Shown: positions 40,114 through 52,400 of the stretch, piece after piece | How the letters are laid out: every line of letters begins with the position of its first letter | How positions within the stretch are numbered: position 1 is the first letter of the stretch | NCBI GenBank assembly: GCA_031761405.1 | Contig: JASEVX010000008.1 | Coordinates: forward strand, 42,139,241-42,203,240 | Direction: 5' to 3' | Source: Serripes groenlandicus | Lineage: Eukaryota; Mollusca; Bivalvia; Cardiida; Cardiidae | Length of the DNA: 64,000 bases | The notes under the pieces: model-generated | Seen by the model: the letters and a program-made list of their open reading frames with translations, nothing else | What the model was told of the DNA's origin: nothing | The model's database searches: none | Position numbers and translations under genes: made by a program

Positions 40114-41061
40114 ATTATGATTTAAAATAGTATAAATAAAAAGGTCATATCAGTTCAACTATAACTTGTTTGAGGGAATATACCTATTAAGCTCAAGGTC
40201 ACATGATGCATTAAAAGCCTATGAAATGTTTGAGAAGTATTCACACACATTTAATATCCATCAAGTAGAATATGTAAGAACTATAATTGTAAATTTCCTC
40301 CAGTATTTGGCAAGTCGACTCTAAAGTTAATATATATATTTAATTTTCCTAAAGCATTAAAATCAGACTTAAATTTTGCTGCAGTAGCTTAATCTCTTAC
40401 AGATCTGATGACTGCCTATTACAGATCATCTCAGATTGATCTTTCCGTCAGCCAATCAAATTGTCACCTACATCAAAAAAGTCATTTAGAATCAACAGAA
40501 AATGATTGTCAAGTGTTCTGAGTAAATGAATATTTCAATGTGTTGGGTCAATCTGAGACGACCTTTTATGCAGTGATGTCAGATCCAATATAAGTACAAC
40601 AAAGTAGTTGGGTGTGGCTTTAGTTAGATTGATGATTTTGTAAATTGTAACAGGTATTACACTATTTATCCAATGTGATACTTTTTGACTTGTAATGCTG
40701 TGTAAATATTTGAGGAAAAATGTTGACTTTGAAAATGGAAGCATAATTTTCATAACCATACATGGACAGCGTTAGTTAAAATTGTCTAGTGAAGAGCAGT
40801 CCAAAGTTTAAAATCCACTCAGTATACACTTGGCTACTAGGAAAATAGGCGGTGGAAAAATTCCTGCTGGCTGTTGTGGTTCTTATCCCTTATCCATATA
40901 GGGACTATTTTCAATCATAACAGGAAATCGATTTACTCCCCAAATTTTAAGTACCTTCCTGAACGAGTCAGACTTAAGTCAAGTTTAGCGAAAGATATTT
41001 GATTGATGAGAATATTTTCAGCCAGACTGTGTCTCATGGGATATTATGTTGTCAGTTGGGG
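40114..41061. other. Intergenic, nothing recognised
   Basis: No element ends, repeats or exons recognised. Confidence 0.4.
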
Positions 41062-41277
41062 CATAACCCTTTCCAACATACAGACACCTCTTGAAAACAT
41101 TGTGACAAAACGAGAAATTGCTCATGATGAGCATGTTCTCCCTTTGTATCAATGTTTTCAACTATAATTATTGTATCAATGTTTTTAACTCTATTTAATA
41201 ATCATACTCCATTTATTGACAGATACTTGTTTTCAAAGTTGTCTAATGCAGGTTTGTTGAATGTGGGAAAGGGTTAA
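41062..41277. mobile_element. TTAA-MITE, full length, diverged
   Basis: It opens ATAACCCTTTCCAACATACA and closes GAATGTGGGAAAGGG then TTAA. An internal GTATCAATGTTTT word is duplicated. Confidence 0.82.
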
Positions 41278-41436
41278 GTTTTAACCTACTATCAAGCTAG
41301 AACCTAGGAAACTATTGTTTTTGTTTATTAAAATTTGTGAATTATTATTGTCTTATTTTAATCCTTTTGACATTTGTGTTCAATGATGTACTGTTTTTTC
41401 TCTAGACAGTTTATATTCTCCAGGTGTCAACTGACT

Positions 41437-41552
41437 TGACCCTTTCCCAGCTGCAGACACATTTTGAAGCATCTGCAGCAGACAATTCATTTCATTAACA
41501 TGTTTGCCTAGATAATTACATCTGCTGCAGATGTGTTGTGGGAAAGGGTGAC
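41437..41552. mobile_element. Short deletion derivative of the TTAA-MITE (116 bp)
   Basis: Both ends are present (TTGACCCTTTCCCAGCTGCA and GTTGTGGGAAAGGG then TGA) but the hairpin core is deleted. Confidence 0.75.
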
Positions 41553-41720
41553 GACATCTTAATTCATGTATCTAATCAGCTATTTTGAACCTTAACAAAT
41601 AGAACATGCATGTTTAACTTTGTGACAGAGTAAAATATAATTGTAAGAGGAGAAATTGTTCAAAACAAGCTATTTCTGTTCTTTTCACCAAGTGATTAAT
41701 ACATGTTGTACTTTGTCTCA

Positions 41721-41857
41721 TTAACCCTATCTCCCCACATACAACAAATATGCAGCAGATGACTTTGAAAACATTTACAGTCAAAATATCAAAAGTCTCT
41801 ATAAATGCCTTTATTTAGTAATCTGCTGCAGAACCGTCGGAAAGCGTCTTTTTTTGA
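41721..41857. mobile_element. TTAA-MITE, internally deleted
   Basis: TTAACCCTATCTCCCCACAT to GAACCGTCGGAAAGCGTCTT; the hairpin is missing. Confidence 0.7.
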
Positions 41858-42123
41858 CATTGATGTTCTCGATAGGAAATTAAATTAAAACAAACATCAA
41901 AAACACACCGAAAACAAAATAATTATGAATAATGATATATTATCTGAGGAAAGCAATCATGAATTAAATATACAAATTGTTCATTTTGATCATTGTTAAT
42001 AAAGTACATTATACATTTTGTTTTGATTTTTTGCCAATTACTGTTTTTCCTGAACAAGTGTTCACCTTCCAAAAGTCTGCTGTCAAAGGTAAAATGGAGA
42101 AAACTGTTTGTTGAGCAATAATT

Positions 42124-42235
42124 TTACCCTTTCCCATATGTGATGCATTTTGAGGCAAATTTCTGAAGACATCTTTTGAAAACATTGAGGCAAAAGGAGA
42201 ATTTTGCTAACTACATGTATGACTTTTTATAGTAA
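42124..42235. mobile_element. TTAA-MITE, left half
   Basis: TTTTACCCTTTCCCATATGT to GAGGCAAAAGGAGAATTTTG. Confidence 0.65.
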
Positions 42236-42354
42236 TGAAAACTGGTTTCTGTTTGAAAAGGGAATATCACGAAGCTCAATGACAACAAAACAGATAAATT
42301 CCTTTTCAGAATAAATATTTAATCAAAATATAACCTACTACAATAAACCATAAC

Positions 42355-42557
42355 CTTTACCCTTTCTCACATAAAGACACTTTCTGACACCTCTGCAGCA
42401 GACTATTTTTGAAAACATAAGTGACAAAAGGAGGAATTGCTCAAAACAAGCAATTTCTCCTTTAGTTACAAAACCTTCATAATAGAGATTTCTTGTGTAT
42501 TTGCCTAGATTTTCAAAGTCGTCTGCTGCAGATTTGTCGTATGTGGGAAAGGGTTAA
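42355..42557. mobile_element. TTAA-MITE, left member of a fused pair
   Basis: It opens TACCCTTTCTCACATAAAGA and closes GTATGTGGGAAAGGG then the shared TTAA 42554-42557. Confidence 0.85.
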
Positions 42558-42768
42558 CCCTTTCCCTCATACCACAATTCTGTAGCAGACGATTTGGAAC
42601 GTATTTTGTCAACAATTAAAAAATCTCTATAATTGAATGGATAACCTATGACTAAAAGTGGAAAACATTGTGGCAAATTTTGAGCAATTTCTTCTTTTGT
42701 CACTATGTTTTTAAAACGCCGTCTGCTGCAGAGGCGTCAGAAAGTGTCTATATGAGGGAAAGGGTTAA
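42554..42768. mobile_element. TTAA-MITE, right member of a fused pair
   Basis: It opens TTAACCCTTTCCCTCATACC and closes TATATGAGGGAAAGGG then TTAA. Part of the hairpin left arm is deleted. Confidence 0.87.
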
Positions 42769-43217
42769 GAGTGTTTGAAGAACCATTTGTCGCCAGCCTA
42801 TATGACAGTAATGGAAATCTTGACGGAAAGATGTCAGAGAGAAAAGATCCCTCTGTGTCTCCCAGCCAAGGGCCGAGGTCACAACAATTATCACAATTAT
42901 AAATACGTGTAGCTCCCTGTTTGTGAAAGCGGTTCTAAATGAATCGCAAACAGCCTTGACCCAGATTGACTGAAGTGTTTACAATATTATGGAAAGTAAT
43001 TGGATATATCTTCAATCCTTTCCATTCTAAATCCCTTCTAGTTTCAATTATTAATTGAAGGACTTCTGATTGGCTCAACCACATGGTTCAATCAATCAGA
43101 AATAAAGTTTCTTGGAATTCTTGTTAAGAAGTAGAATGCATTTAGAATCTCTGTTGAATTATGAACACTGTTTCTTCAATAAATAGACAAAAAATTACAG
43201 TTCTAATTCAGAAAAAA
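42769..43217 (-). other. IFT81 3' untranslated region and flank
   Basis: No AATAAA was found on the minus strand close to the stop codon. TTCAATTATTAATTGAA at about 43037-43053 is a perfect palindrome. Confidence 0.4.
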
Positions 43218-43449
43218 TTAAAGAACTAATCGGTCATCCTCGAGTACAGCTGGGGCCTGTTCACCGTAATTATACCCAATCCCTCCTTGACCCAGACACT
43301 GTCTCTTGACCTCAATCATCCGTTCAAGGTCACGCCACATCTTCATTTGACCTTGAGCACCCTGCTGGTTTTCTCTGACAGACTTCTGTTGTTCTCTCAA
43401 CCCCTTAGCCAGGTTCTCCTGCTCTTGGACCTTTCTTATATACTGTTCC
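43218..43449 (-). CDS. IFT81: IFT81 terminal exon
   Basis: Acceptor ATCATACAG; begins with one base completing Arg, then [20 protein letters not shown] to LEDDRLVL and TAA (43218-43220). Confidence 0.94.
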
Positions 43450-46400
43450 CTGTATGATAAAAGAAGTAAAAAACAAAGTTTTAATGAATTAATTCTTTCT
43501 CTTATTCAGCGAACACGTAAAAACAAATAATGTGAAAAGGAGAAATTGTTAAAGTTTAGACATTTCTCAAAATGTTACCAAAATGTTTTTCAAAATGTTA
43601 CCAAAATGTTTTTCGGAATAAAATACTTTCTTAAATAATTTCTGAATTTTTGACAATGTGTTTAAATATCATCAAATGTTATCTGTAATAGAGAAAGCTT
43701 ATTTATTTCATATAATTTGGATTAAGTGGTAACATTTTTAAGTCAAAGCTTCATAGCTTAGTCCCTATCAATGATAATAAGTGATCCAGACGTCATGAGT
43801 TTGAATCTCAATCTGGCCATTTTTTTTCTGATGATTGACACAAGTTATTGTGACTAGCAGCTTTTTCTTCCATCAATGAGCTAATAATCTATATTGCGAG
43901 GTAGCCAATTGCATGGGAAAACGCTGTGTGGAATACTGTTGAGGGAAAGCCAGGAAATATGTGAACAGGTAAACCCACCACTATGATTTTACTGAAAAAC
44001 TGTTAAAAGTAACGTTGAACTCAAATCAATCAGTAATTTCTCAGATAAATCCAACACTATACCTGAACGTCTTTTTCCTGGCAGTATTATCTGATGACAG
44101 GTAGGCTTTCATCTCGTCCTGAACACGAAGCTCCTGCTGCTTAAGCATGTTCATCATACAGTGTAGATAATGGTAGCGTGATTCCTCTTGGGTGCATTCC
44201 TCGTGCAGGGCTCGAACTTCCTGCTCCAGCTTGGACATGTTGCTCTCTAAACCAGCGTATACCGTATCATACTGCTGCTTCTTGTCATTGTATTCACCAG
44301 TAAGGCCCTGAAAGAAACAGTTTATTTACCATTGATCTTTTGACTTGTTTGCTTTTTTGAGTGGGGTGGGTTTTTTGCCCCATTTCCCATTTTTTAGCTC
44401 TACTGGCCAAAGGCCAGAAGGGCTTATGTCGTGGCGATTTGTCCGTCGTGCGTGCGTGTGTGCGTCCGTCCGTCCGTCCGTAAACAATTTCTTGTTAACA
44501 CGATACAGTCTTTTGATTGTATCTCAACCAAACTTATACAGTAGTTAGATATCCATCCGCCCATGCATGACTGGATTATGGCCCTTGAAATGGTCAAAAT
44601 TGCTATAAAAGAGCTTGTTAACACGATACAGTCTTCACTTTTGATTGTATCTCAACCAAACTTATACAGTAGTTAGATATTCATGAGAGCTCGGTTCCTT
44701 TCGAAAACCAGCCAGATCCGCTCATGCATGACTGGATTATGGCCCTTGAAATGGTCAAAATTGCTATAAAAAAGCTTGTTAACATGATACAGTCTTCACT
44801 TTTGATTGTATCTCAACCAAACTTATACAGTAGTTAGATATCCATGAGAGCTTAGTTCCTTTCGAAAACCAGCCAGATCCGCCCATGCAAGACTGGATTA
44901 TGGCCCTTGAAATTGTCCAAATTGCTATAATTGAGCATGTGAACACAATAGAGGCTCCATTTACTATCTGATCTTCACCAAACTTAGATAGTAGTTAAAT
45001 ACTGATTAGAGCTTGGTTCCTTTTGAAAACCAGCCAGATCCGCCAATGCAAGACTGGATTATGGCCCATGAAATTGTAAAAATTACTATAATACAGCTTG
45101 TGAAAACAAAAGAGCCCCCATTTACTATCCGATCTTCACCATACATACATGCTCTGGATTGAAAATGACCAAAGAACCATACCAGTAGAGCATAGGCCCT
45201 CATGGGCCTCTTGTTTCAGTTATATCACAGCGTAACCTGGGTCAATTACCAGTACTTCTGAGCAATTTATCCTGAAAGCATCAAGACAGTTGTTATGCTA
45301 ACCCAGCAACCCGGAGGGCCAAGGAGGGAAATGACTACCCTTTATAAAGTCTTTGGTATGATCAAACCTGCTACCTACTGCACTAAAAGGCAGATGCTCT
45401 ACCTCTATATGAATAAGGCAGATTCTATCTCAATTGACATTTACACAAATGTACCAAACAAGTTTGTTAATAGTGGGTAAATACACAAAGGATAAGAATT
45501 CTCTCATATCAAACATTTAAAGGTAGGTAAATATCCATCTGATTTATATTACATTGACTGTGAAACCTGAGACTTAACCAGTATCGTGCCAAAAGGAAAA
45601 CCCGCTCATAGCAGGTTTCGAACCCCAGACCTTAGGAGAGGCTGATGCTCTACCATTGCACTACTTATCTATATAAATTAATTTCATTTCTCGTAATTGA
45701 CGCTATAATTATATAAAAGTAGCTGTGTTAACCCTTTCCCTCATATAGACGCTTTCTGATGCCTTTTTGTCATAGGTTATCCATTCAACTATGGAGATTT
45801 TCTATGATTTGACAAAATAAGTTCAAAGGCGTCTGCTGCAGAATTGTCGTATGAGGGATAGGGTTAATTATGCTTTCATAATGCAGATAAAAGACATTAT
45901 GTATCACAATTATAGATGGTTACATCATGTATGATGTCATTTAACCCCTTCCCTCATATAGACGCTTTCTGATGCCTTTGCAGCAGACAGCCTTTTGAAA
46001 ACGGTGACAAAAGAAGAAATTGCTCAAACAGCAATTTAGCCTTTTGTCGCAATGTTTTCCACTATCAGTCATAGGTTATTTTCTATTTTTTGACAAAATA
46101 TGTTCAGTCATCTGCTGCAAATTGTCGTATGAGGGAAATGGTTAATATAGTATAGTTGAAGTTGTACTCACTTGTGATTTTTCTCTTAAAACTCTCAGCT
46201 CTTTGATAATTGGTGCCAGAGCACCTTTTTTCGATGCGATGGTCTGTGTGAGAATTTTGACCATGTCTGAGATCTCTTCAAGGGTTTGACCTTTCTGATG
46301 GTCAAGGGTACTTTTAATGGCAGACACTTTCTCAAGGTCATCCTGTGTCTGTCTGTATCCGGATACACCATGCTTATTCTCATGAGCAGACTGAAAAGTA

Positions 46401-49400
46401 CATTGGTTCATATATACTTTCATTAGATCCACAACCTGATATGCTGGATTTGAACTCTTCCAGATTGACAATAACAAATTGCAGTAAAATAAGTCATAAT
46501 GAGTCATTTTCCATTTCCATGTTTCAAAAGAATGAGTTACAAATTTATCAAAATTCTTCAAATATCTAATAAGTATCCAAATTATATAGTGTCTATTTGA
46601 ATAAAGGAGATTTCGAAAGAAATTATCACTTCAACATCTTCCCACATACAATAAATCTGCATCAGATAACTATTGAAAACATCTAGGCAATAAACTGAAA
46701 AACCTCTCTTTTTTAAAATATAATCATTGAATAGAGTAGAAAAATTGTGGCAAAAGAAGAAATTGCTCATTTATGAGCTATTTCTTCTCTTGGCACAATG
46801 TTTTAAAAAGTTGTGTTCTTCATTGGCGGCCAAAAACATATTCATGACGGAAAGAGTAAAACAACCTTATCTCAGTTATTTCTTTAACGCAAATTTCAAG
46901 CTATAAATCAAGACACAACATACCAACTGCATGTTAATATTTTCATCTCGTAGTCTCAATATTTCCTCTGTTCTAGATAGCACACCAAGTTCCGCTTTAA
47001 GTTCTGCAATCTCCTGCCTTTTCTTCTTGTATATGGTGCTTTTACTACGCAGTTTGTTCACATATCGTTTAAACTGTAAAATGATTAAATAAGAAATAAA
47101 TTATATACGTATGAAATCACAAAACAACTAATTTTTGTTAAAAAAAATTCTGCTTTGAAATGTTAACAAGAGTTGTCGGAGGACAATATAGCTCGCCTAT
47201 CAGGGCCTACTTCAGAACAGTTAAAGTATTAGGTAAAGTCGCATAGTATCACCTATTGCAAGATAATACACCTTTTCAATACTTTTGACAAAAATTCTAA
47301 GTTCAACTAGAATGGAGTGCTCCCCGGAGCACGTGTGTCACCTGCCGGCGCCTTGTCAGAAAATTTTAATTTTTGATAGAAAAGGGGCAATAACTCTGAT
47401 ATAAAAAATATTTGGATTATCCCCCTTTTGTGAACCCATCACAAAAATTGATATAAACATTTGTCAGAAGTTTCAATCCAATCCTTAGAGCAGAAAAAAA
47501 GTAATTTGAATATTTGACAGAAAAGGGGCAATAACTCTGATATAAAAAATATTTGGATTATCCCCCTTTTGTGAACCCATCATACACATTGATATAAACA
47601 TTTGTCAGAAGTTTCAATCCAATCCTTTGAGTAGATTAAATTTTTGACAGAAAAGGGCCAATAACTCTGATATAAAAATATTTGGATTATCCCCCTTTTT
47701 GTGAACCCATCATACACATTGATATAAACATTTGTCAGAAGTTTCAATCCAATCCTTTGAGTAGAAAAAAAGTTATTTGAAAATTTAAATTTTTGACAGA
47801 AAAGGGGCAATAACTCTGATATAAAATTATTTGGATTATCGCCCTTTTGTGAACCAATCACACACATTGATAAACATTTGTCAGAAGTTTCAATCTAATC
47901 CTTTGAGTAGAACAAAAGTTATTTGAAAACGTGACGAAAAAAGTGTGACGGACAGACAGACAGACAGACGCCGGATAAAAAAAAAATAGACAGACAGACG
48001 TCGAATAAAAAAAAAAGTAACATTTGTCAGAAGTTTCAATCCAATCCTTCGGGTAGAAAAAAAGTTATTTGAAAATTTAATTTTTTGACAGAAAAGGGGC
48101 AATAACTCTGATATAAAATTATTTGGATTATCCCCCTTTTGTGAACCAATCACACACATTGATATAAACATTTGTCAGAAGTTTCAATCTAATTCTTCGA
48201 GTAGAAAAAAAGTTATTTGAAAACGTGACGAAAAAGTTAGATTTTTTGACAGAAAAGGGGCAATAACTCTGATATAACTTGACCTTGACCCAGGGTCAGG
48301 ACGGGTGTAGTGGGGTGCGTAGATGGACCAATAGTTCCTAAATGTATAAACTAAATATGAAAGCAATCAATGTCATAATAGTGAATGCAGAGTGATATGT
48401 TAAACGTTAAACGCAAACCTTAAACCTTGTAACTGAACCAAGTAGAAATGACCTTGACCTTGACCCAGGGTCAGAACGGGTGTAGTGGTGTGCGTATATG
48501 GATGACCAATAGTTCCTAAATGTATAAACTAAATATGAAAGCAATCAATGTCATAATAGTGAATGCAGAGTGATATGTTAAACGTTAAACGCAAACCTTA
48601 AACCTTCTAACTGAACCAAGTAGAAATGACCTTGACCTTGACCCAGGGTCAGAACGGGTGTAGTGGTGTGCGTAGATGGATGACCAATAGTTCCTAAATG
48701 TATAAACTAAATATGAAAGCAATCAATGTCATAATAGTGAATGCAGAGTGATATGTTAAACGTTAAACGCAAACCTTAAACCTTGTAACTGAACCAAGTA
48801 GAACCAAGTAGAAATTACCTTGACCTTGACCCAGGGTCAGGACGGGTGTAGTGGTGTGCGTAGATGGATGACAAATGGTTCCTAAAGGTATTAACCCTTA
48901 AAACCCAAATGAAAACCTTAAACACAAACCTTAAACCTAGGTGTCTACGCCACCGCCGACGGTGCCGACGCCGGGGGTAACACATAAGCTCTCCTGTACT
49001 TCGTACTGGCGAGCTAAAAAAAGTGTGATTTTAAAAATTACTATAAATTCTGTAATGAGTCAGACAAACTCACCTCATCCCCCTTGAGAACCTCTCCACC
49101 CCCTGTAGCCTGTCTGGCGAGCTCACGTTTCTCATCAACCTCATGCATCAGTTTTGCATATTCGTCCCTGGTGTCCCTTAATGACTCAGCAGCATTCTCC
49201 TTCTTGTGGGCAATAATGGCTGCCTAAAAATATTGTAATGGTTGTTTGATATTCAATTGAGGGTATTAACCCTTTCCCTCATACGGCAATTCTGCAGCAG
49301 ACAACTTTGAACGTTTTTTTTGTTAAAAATTAGAAAATCTCCATAATTGAATGGATAACCTATGACAAAAAGTGGAAAACATTGTGGCAAAAGTAATAGT

Positions 49401-52400
49401 CTTTTGTCACTATGTTTTCAAAAAGCCGTCTGCTGCAGAGGCATCAGAAAGCGTCTATATGAGGGAAAGGGTTAAGCTAATATCAATTTTGAATCAAGTT
49501 CTTATACTTATACATGAGCTGCATGCACTCTGTAATGACCAAATCAATCGTTGTTTATTTATTATGTGTGTGGAAAAAGTGCTGCTTGGCATCAATGTTA
49601 AAGTTTAAAATTGATTCTGCTTCACAGATGCTGCTTGGAATTTTCTGGCCCAACTGACTCTACACTGGTTGCACATGCCATATGGTTGTTTTTTCTATGA
49701 AAATGGCTCACATAAATAAACCCCCATCGATTTACTCATTATTTTTTACCATGAGATTTACTTGTGTATTATCATGACAAAAAGAGAAAAACAATAAAAT
49801 AATTAACCCTTTCCCACATACAACAAATCTGCAGCAGACACATTTGAAACAGGTAGAAAAACAAGAGCACCACGTACGGCACAGACGCTCGACTGATAGA
49901 AAACAGAAAAAAAATAGCTGAGCTAAACAAAAAACCTTAACCGGACAACCACGCTGCCGCTACCACCACCGCCGCCGACGCCAGGGTCATGACAATAGCT
50001 CTTGTTTTTTTCAAAAGTCAAGCTAAAAATGGAAACTCTCTATATATGATAGAACAATTTTTTCAAAAGTCGTTTACTGCAGAGGCGTCAGAAAGCGCTG
50101 TATGTGGGAAAGGGTGAAACTTGTTTCTGTAATTCAACTTAAATATTGTAGGTAAAACTGCTAAACCAGGAAGTAAACAGAGCCTACTGTACCTGTTGTC
50201 TAAACAAAGACAGCTTATCGTCCATTGGTTCGCCACTTCTCATCCTCTTCTCAACTAATTGATTGATCTCAGAGTTTAGATCTTGAATCTATAAAGAAAA
50301 GAGAATATTTGAAGGTAAAGAAGCAGTTGATTGGATAAAATCACACACATTCTAAAGTATTTATAAAGTGACATTTTTAAACCCATTTTTAACCTTCATC
50401 TGCAGCAGACACTTTGAATTTATGTAGGCGAAAATATGAAAATCACTAAATAAAACAAGAAACCGCTGAAGACGGTAAGGCCGGATTGTCGGCAATTTGA
50501 CCTTGAAAATTAAAAAACCAAGGTCAAGGTCAAAGTAACCATAGAAATCAATAGAACTTGTTACTGGTTACCTTCAGGCAAAGTTTCAAGTTTGTAACCC
50601 TTTCCAGTGCTGAGATTTTGCCTCAACCTGAAACTTTAACCAAAATGTTGACGGACAGACATCGCCAATCTATAGAGCAATCCGGCCAATAAATATTATT
50701 GAATAGAATTCATTGTGGCAAAAGACAAATCGTTTTCTTATGAGTCATTTCTCCTTTCGCTACATTTTAAAAGTTGTTTTCTGCCGATGCATCAAAATAA
50801 GTGTTATAAGTTAAGCACCTAGCTGTTTACTTTAAAACATAACTTCAATATAATGAAACTTATACATGTACTATGATAATTTGAGAATCTCACTTTGTAT
50901 AAATAAGAGATAAAATCTGTAAGACATGGATGCTAATATTAATGAACTACTGTTTTGCTATTGTTTGTCAAATGCACAATTACAACTGACTGGATTTTGA
51001 ACACATAGCTTAAATTCAAAACTACATAATTATATAAACTGTAAATCCAATATATAGTTAAATGCATGTAAATCAAATAATGCAGAGATATGCACAGTCC
51101 AAAGACAAATCTCAAGTGAAGACTACAAGAACAAACATTTTCAGTATTTTAAAGAATGAAAGACTGAAATTCAGATGCAACAGCTCCAATAAGTTTTATA
51201 AATACAGTGCACTCAAGATAGCTGGAGCCCGTAATACTTTGAATATATAAACTTAACTTGAACCATTTCCTGGAATAGATTAGTTTTTGAACAACAATGA
51301 GGCATCAATTCTTCCCTTTCAAGAAATAGGAATTGCTTCTGTATTATCTTCTTCATAGGGTTTCATCACTGGCTCACTTTTCGTAATACTAACTTAAGGT
51401 TAAATGAATTACGAAGCTCAAAATGAAGCAGTGAAATAAGTATAAATCATGCAATCACTCAAGCACATCCACAACTCAAGGTAAATTATGCGTCTCTTTC
51501 GACTTAACCCTTTCCCACATATAGACGCTTTCTGATGCCGCTTCAGCAGAAGAAATTTGAAAAAATTGTGACAAAAGAAGAACGAGCAATCTCTACTTTT
51601 GTCGAAATGTTTTCAACTTTATTCAATGACGGTACTTTCATTTATAGAGATGTTTTATAGTTTTGCCTCAATGTTTTCAAAGTCGTCTGTTGCAGATTTT
51701 TGTATGTGGGAAGGATATAACGCGAAACAACTGTAGCCACCTTATTATTCAGCTCATCCAGGTCCCCCTGTCCCATTGCAGGTTCTGCTACCACCCGCTG
51801 TAGATCTATCACCGTCTTCTTTCTTGATTCCAAATCTTTGGGCAGTCTCTCTTTCACTATGTAGCTGTTGGCCCTGGATTCTTCTTCCATCCTTTGAAGC
51901 AATCCTATACACAAACAAGCAAATAATTACCCTTTGCCACATGAACAAATTGTGGCAAAAGGAACAATTATTAATAATGAACATTTTATCATTTTGAAAA
52001 ATGGTTTCAAAAGTTGTATGCTGATAATTTTCATATGTGGGAAAGAGTCAAGTCATGTAAAAAACTATGGTAAGTAAATATACGGACCGTCGCTCATGAA
52101 GTCAAAATGCAGCCTTGACCCATTCCTGAATTCTATTTATTGAGATTTTACCAAGGTTGTCTGCAACATATTTTTCATATGTAGAAAAAGATATAGTAAA
52201 TTATGGTTATTAATATAACAGCCTTCTCTCATGAAGGCACAATTCACCTCAAAACGGTTCCTGATTTGCTACTTTCAACCCTTTCCCAAATCAGAGCTGT
52301 AAATAAGGGGAGTTTTGCATGTTCTAAAATCCTTACTTGACCGTATAATCCTATGTTGTGGGTACTCAAAAGAATTGTCTCAATGAGACAATTCTTTTGA

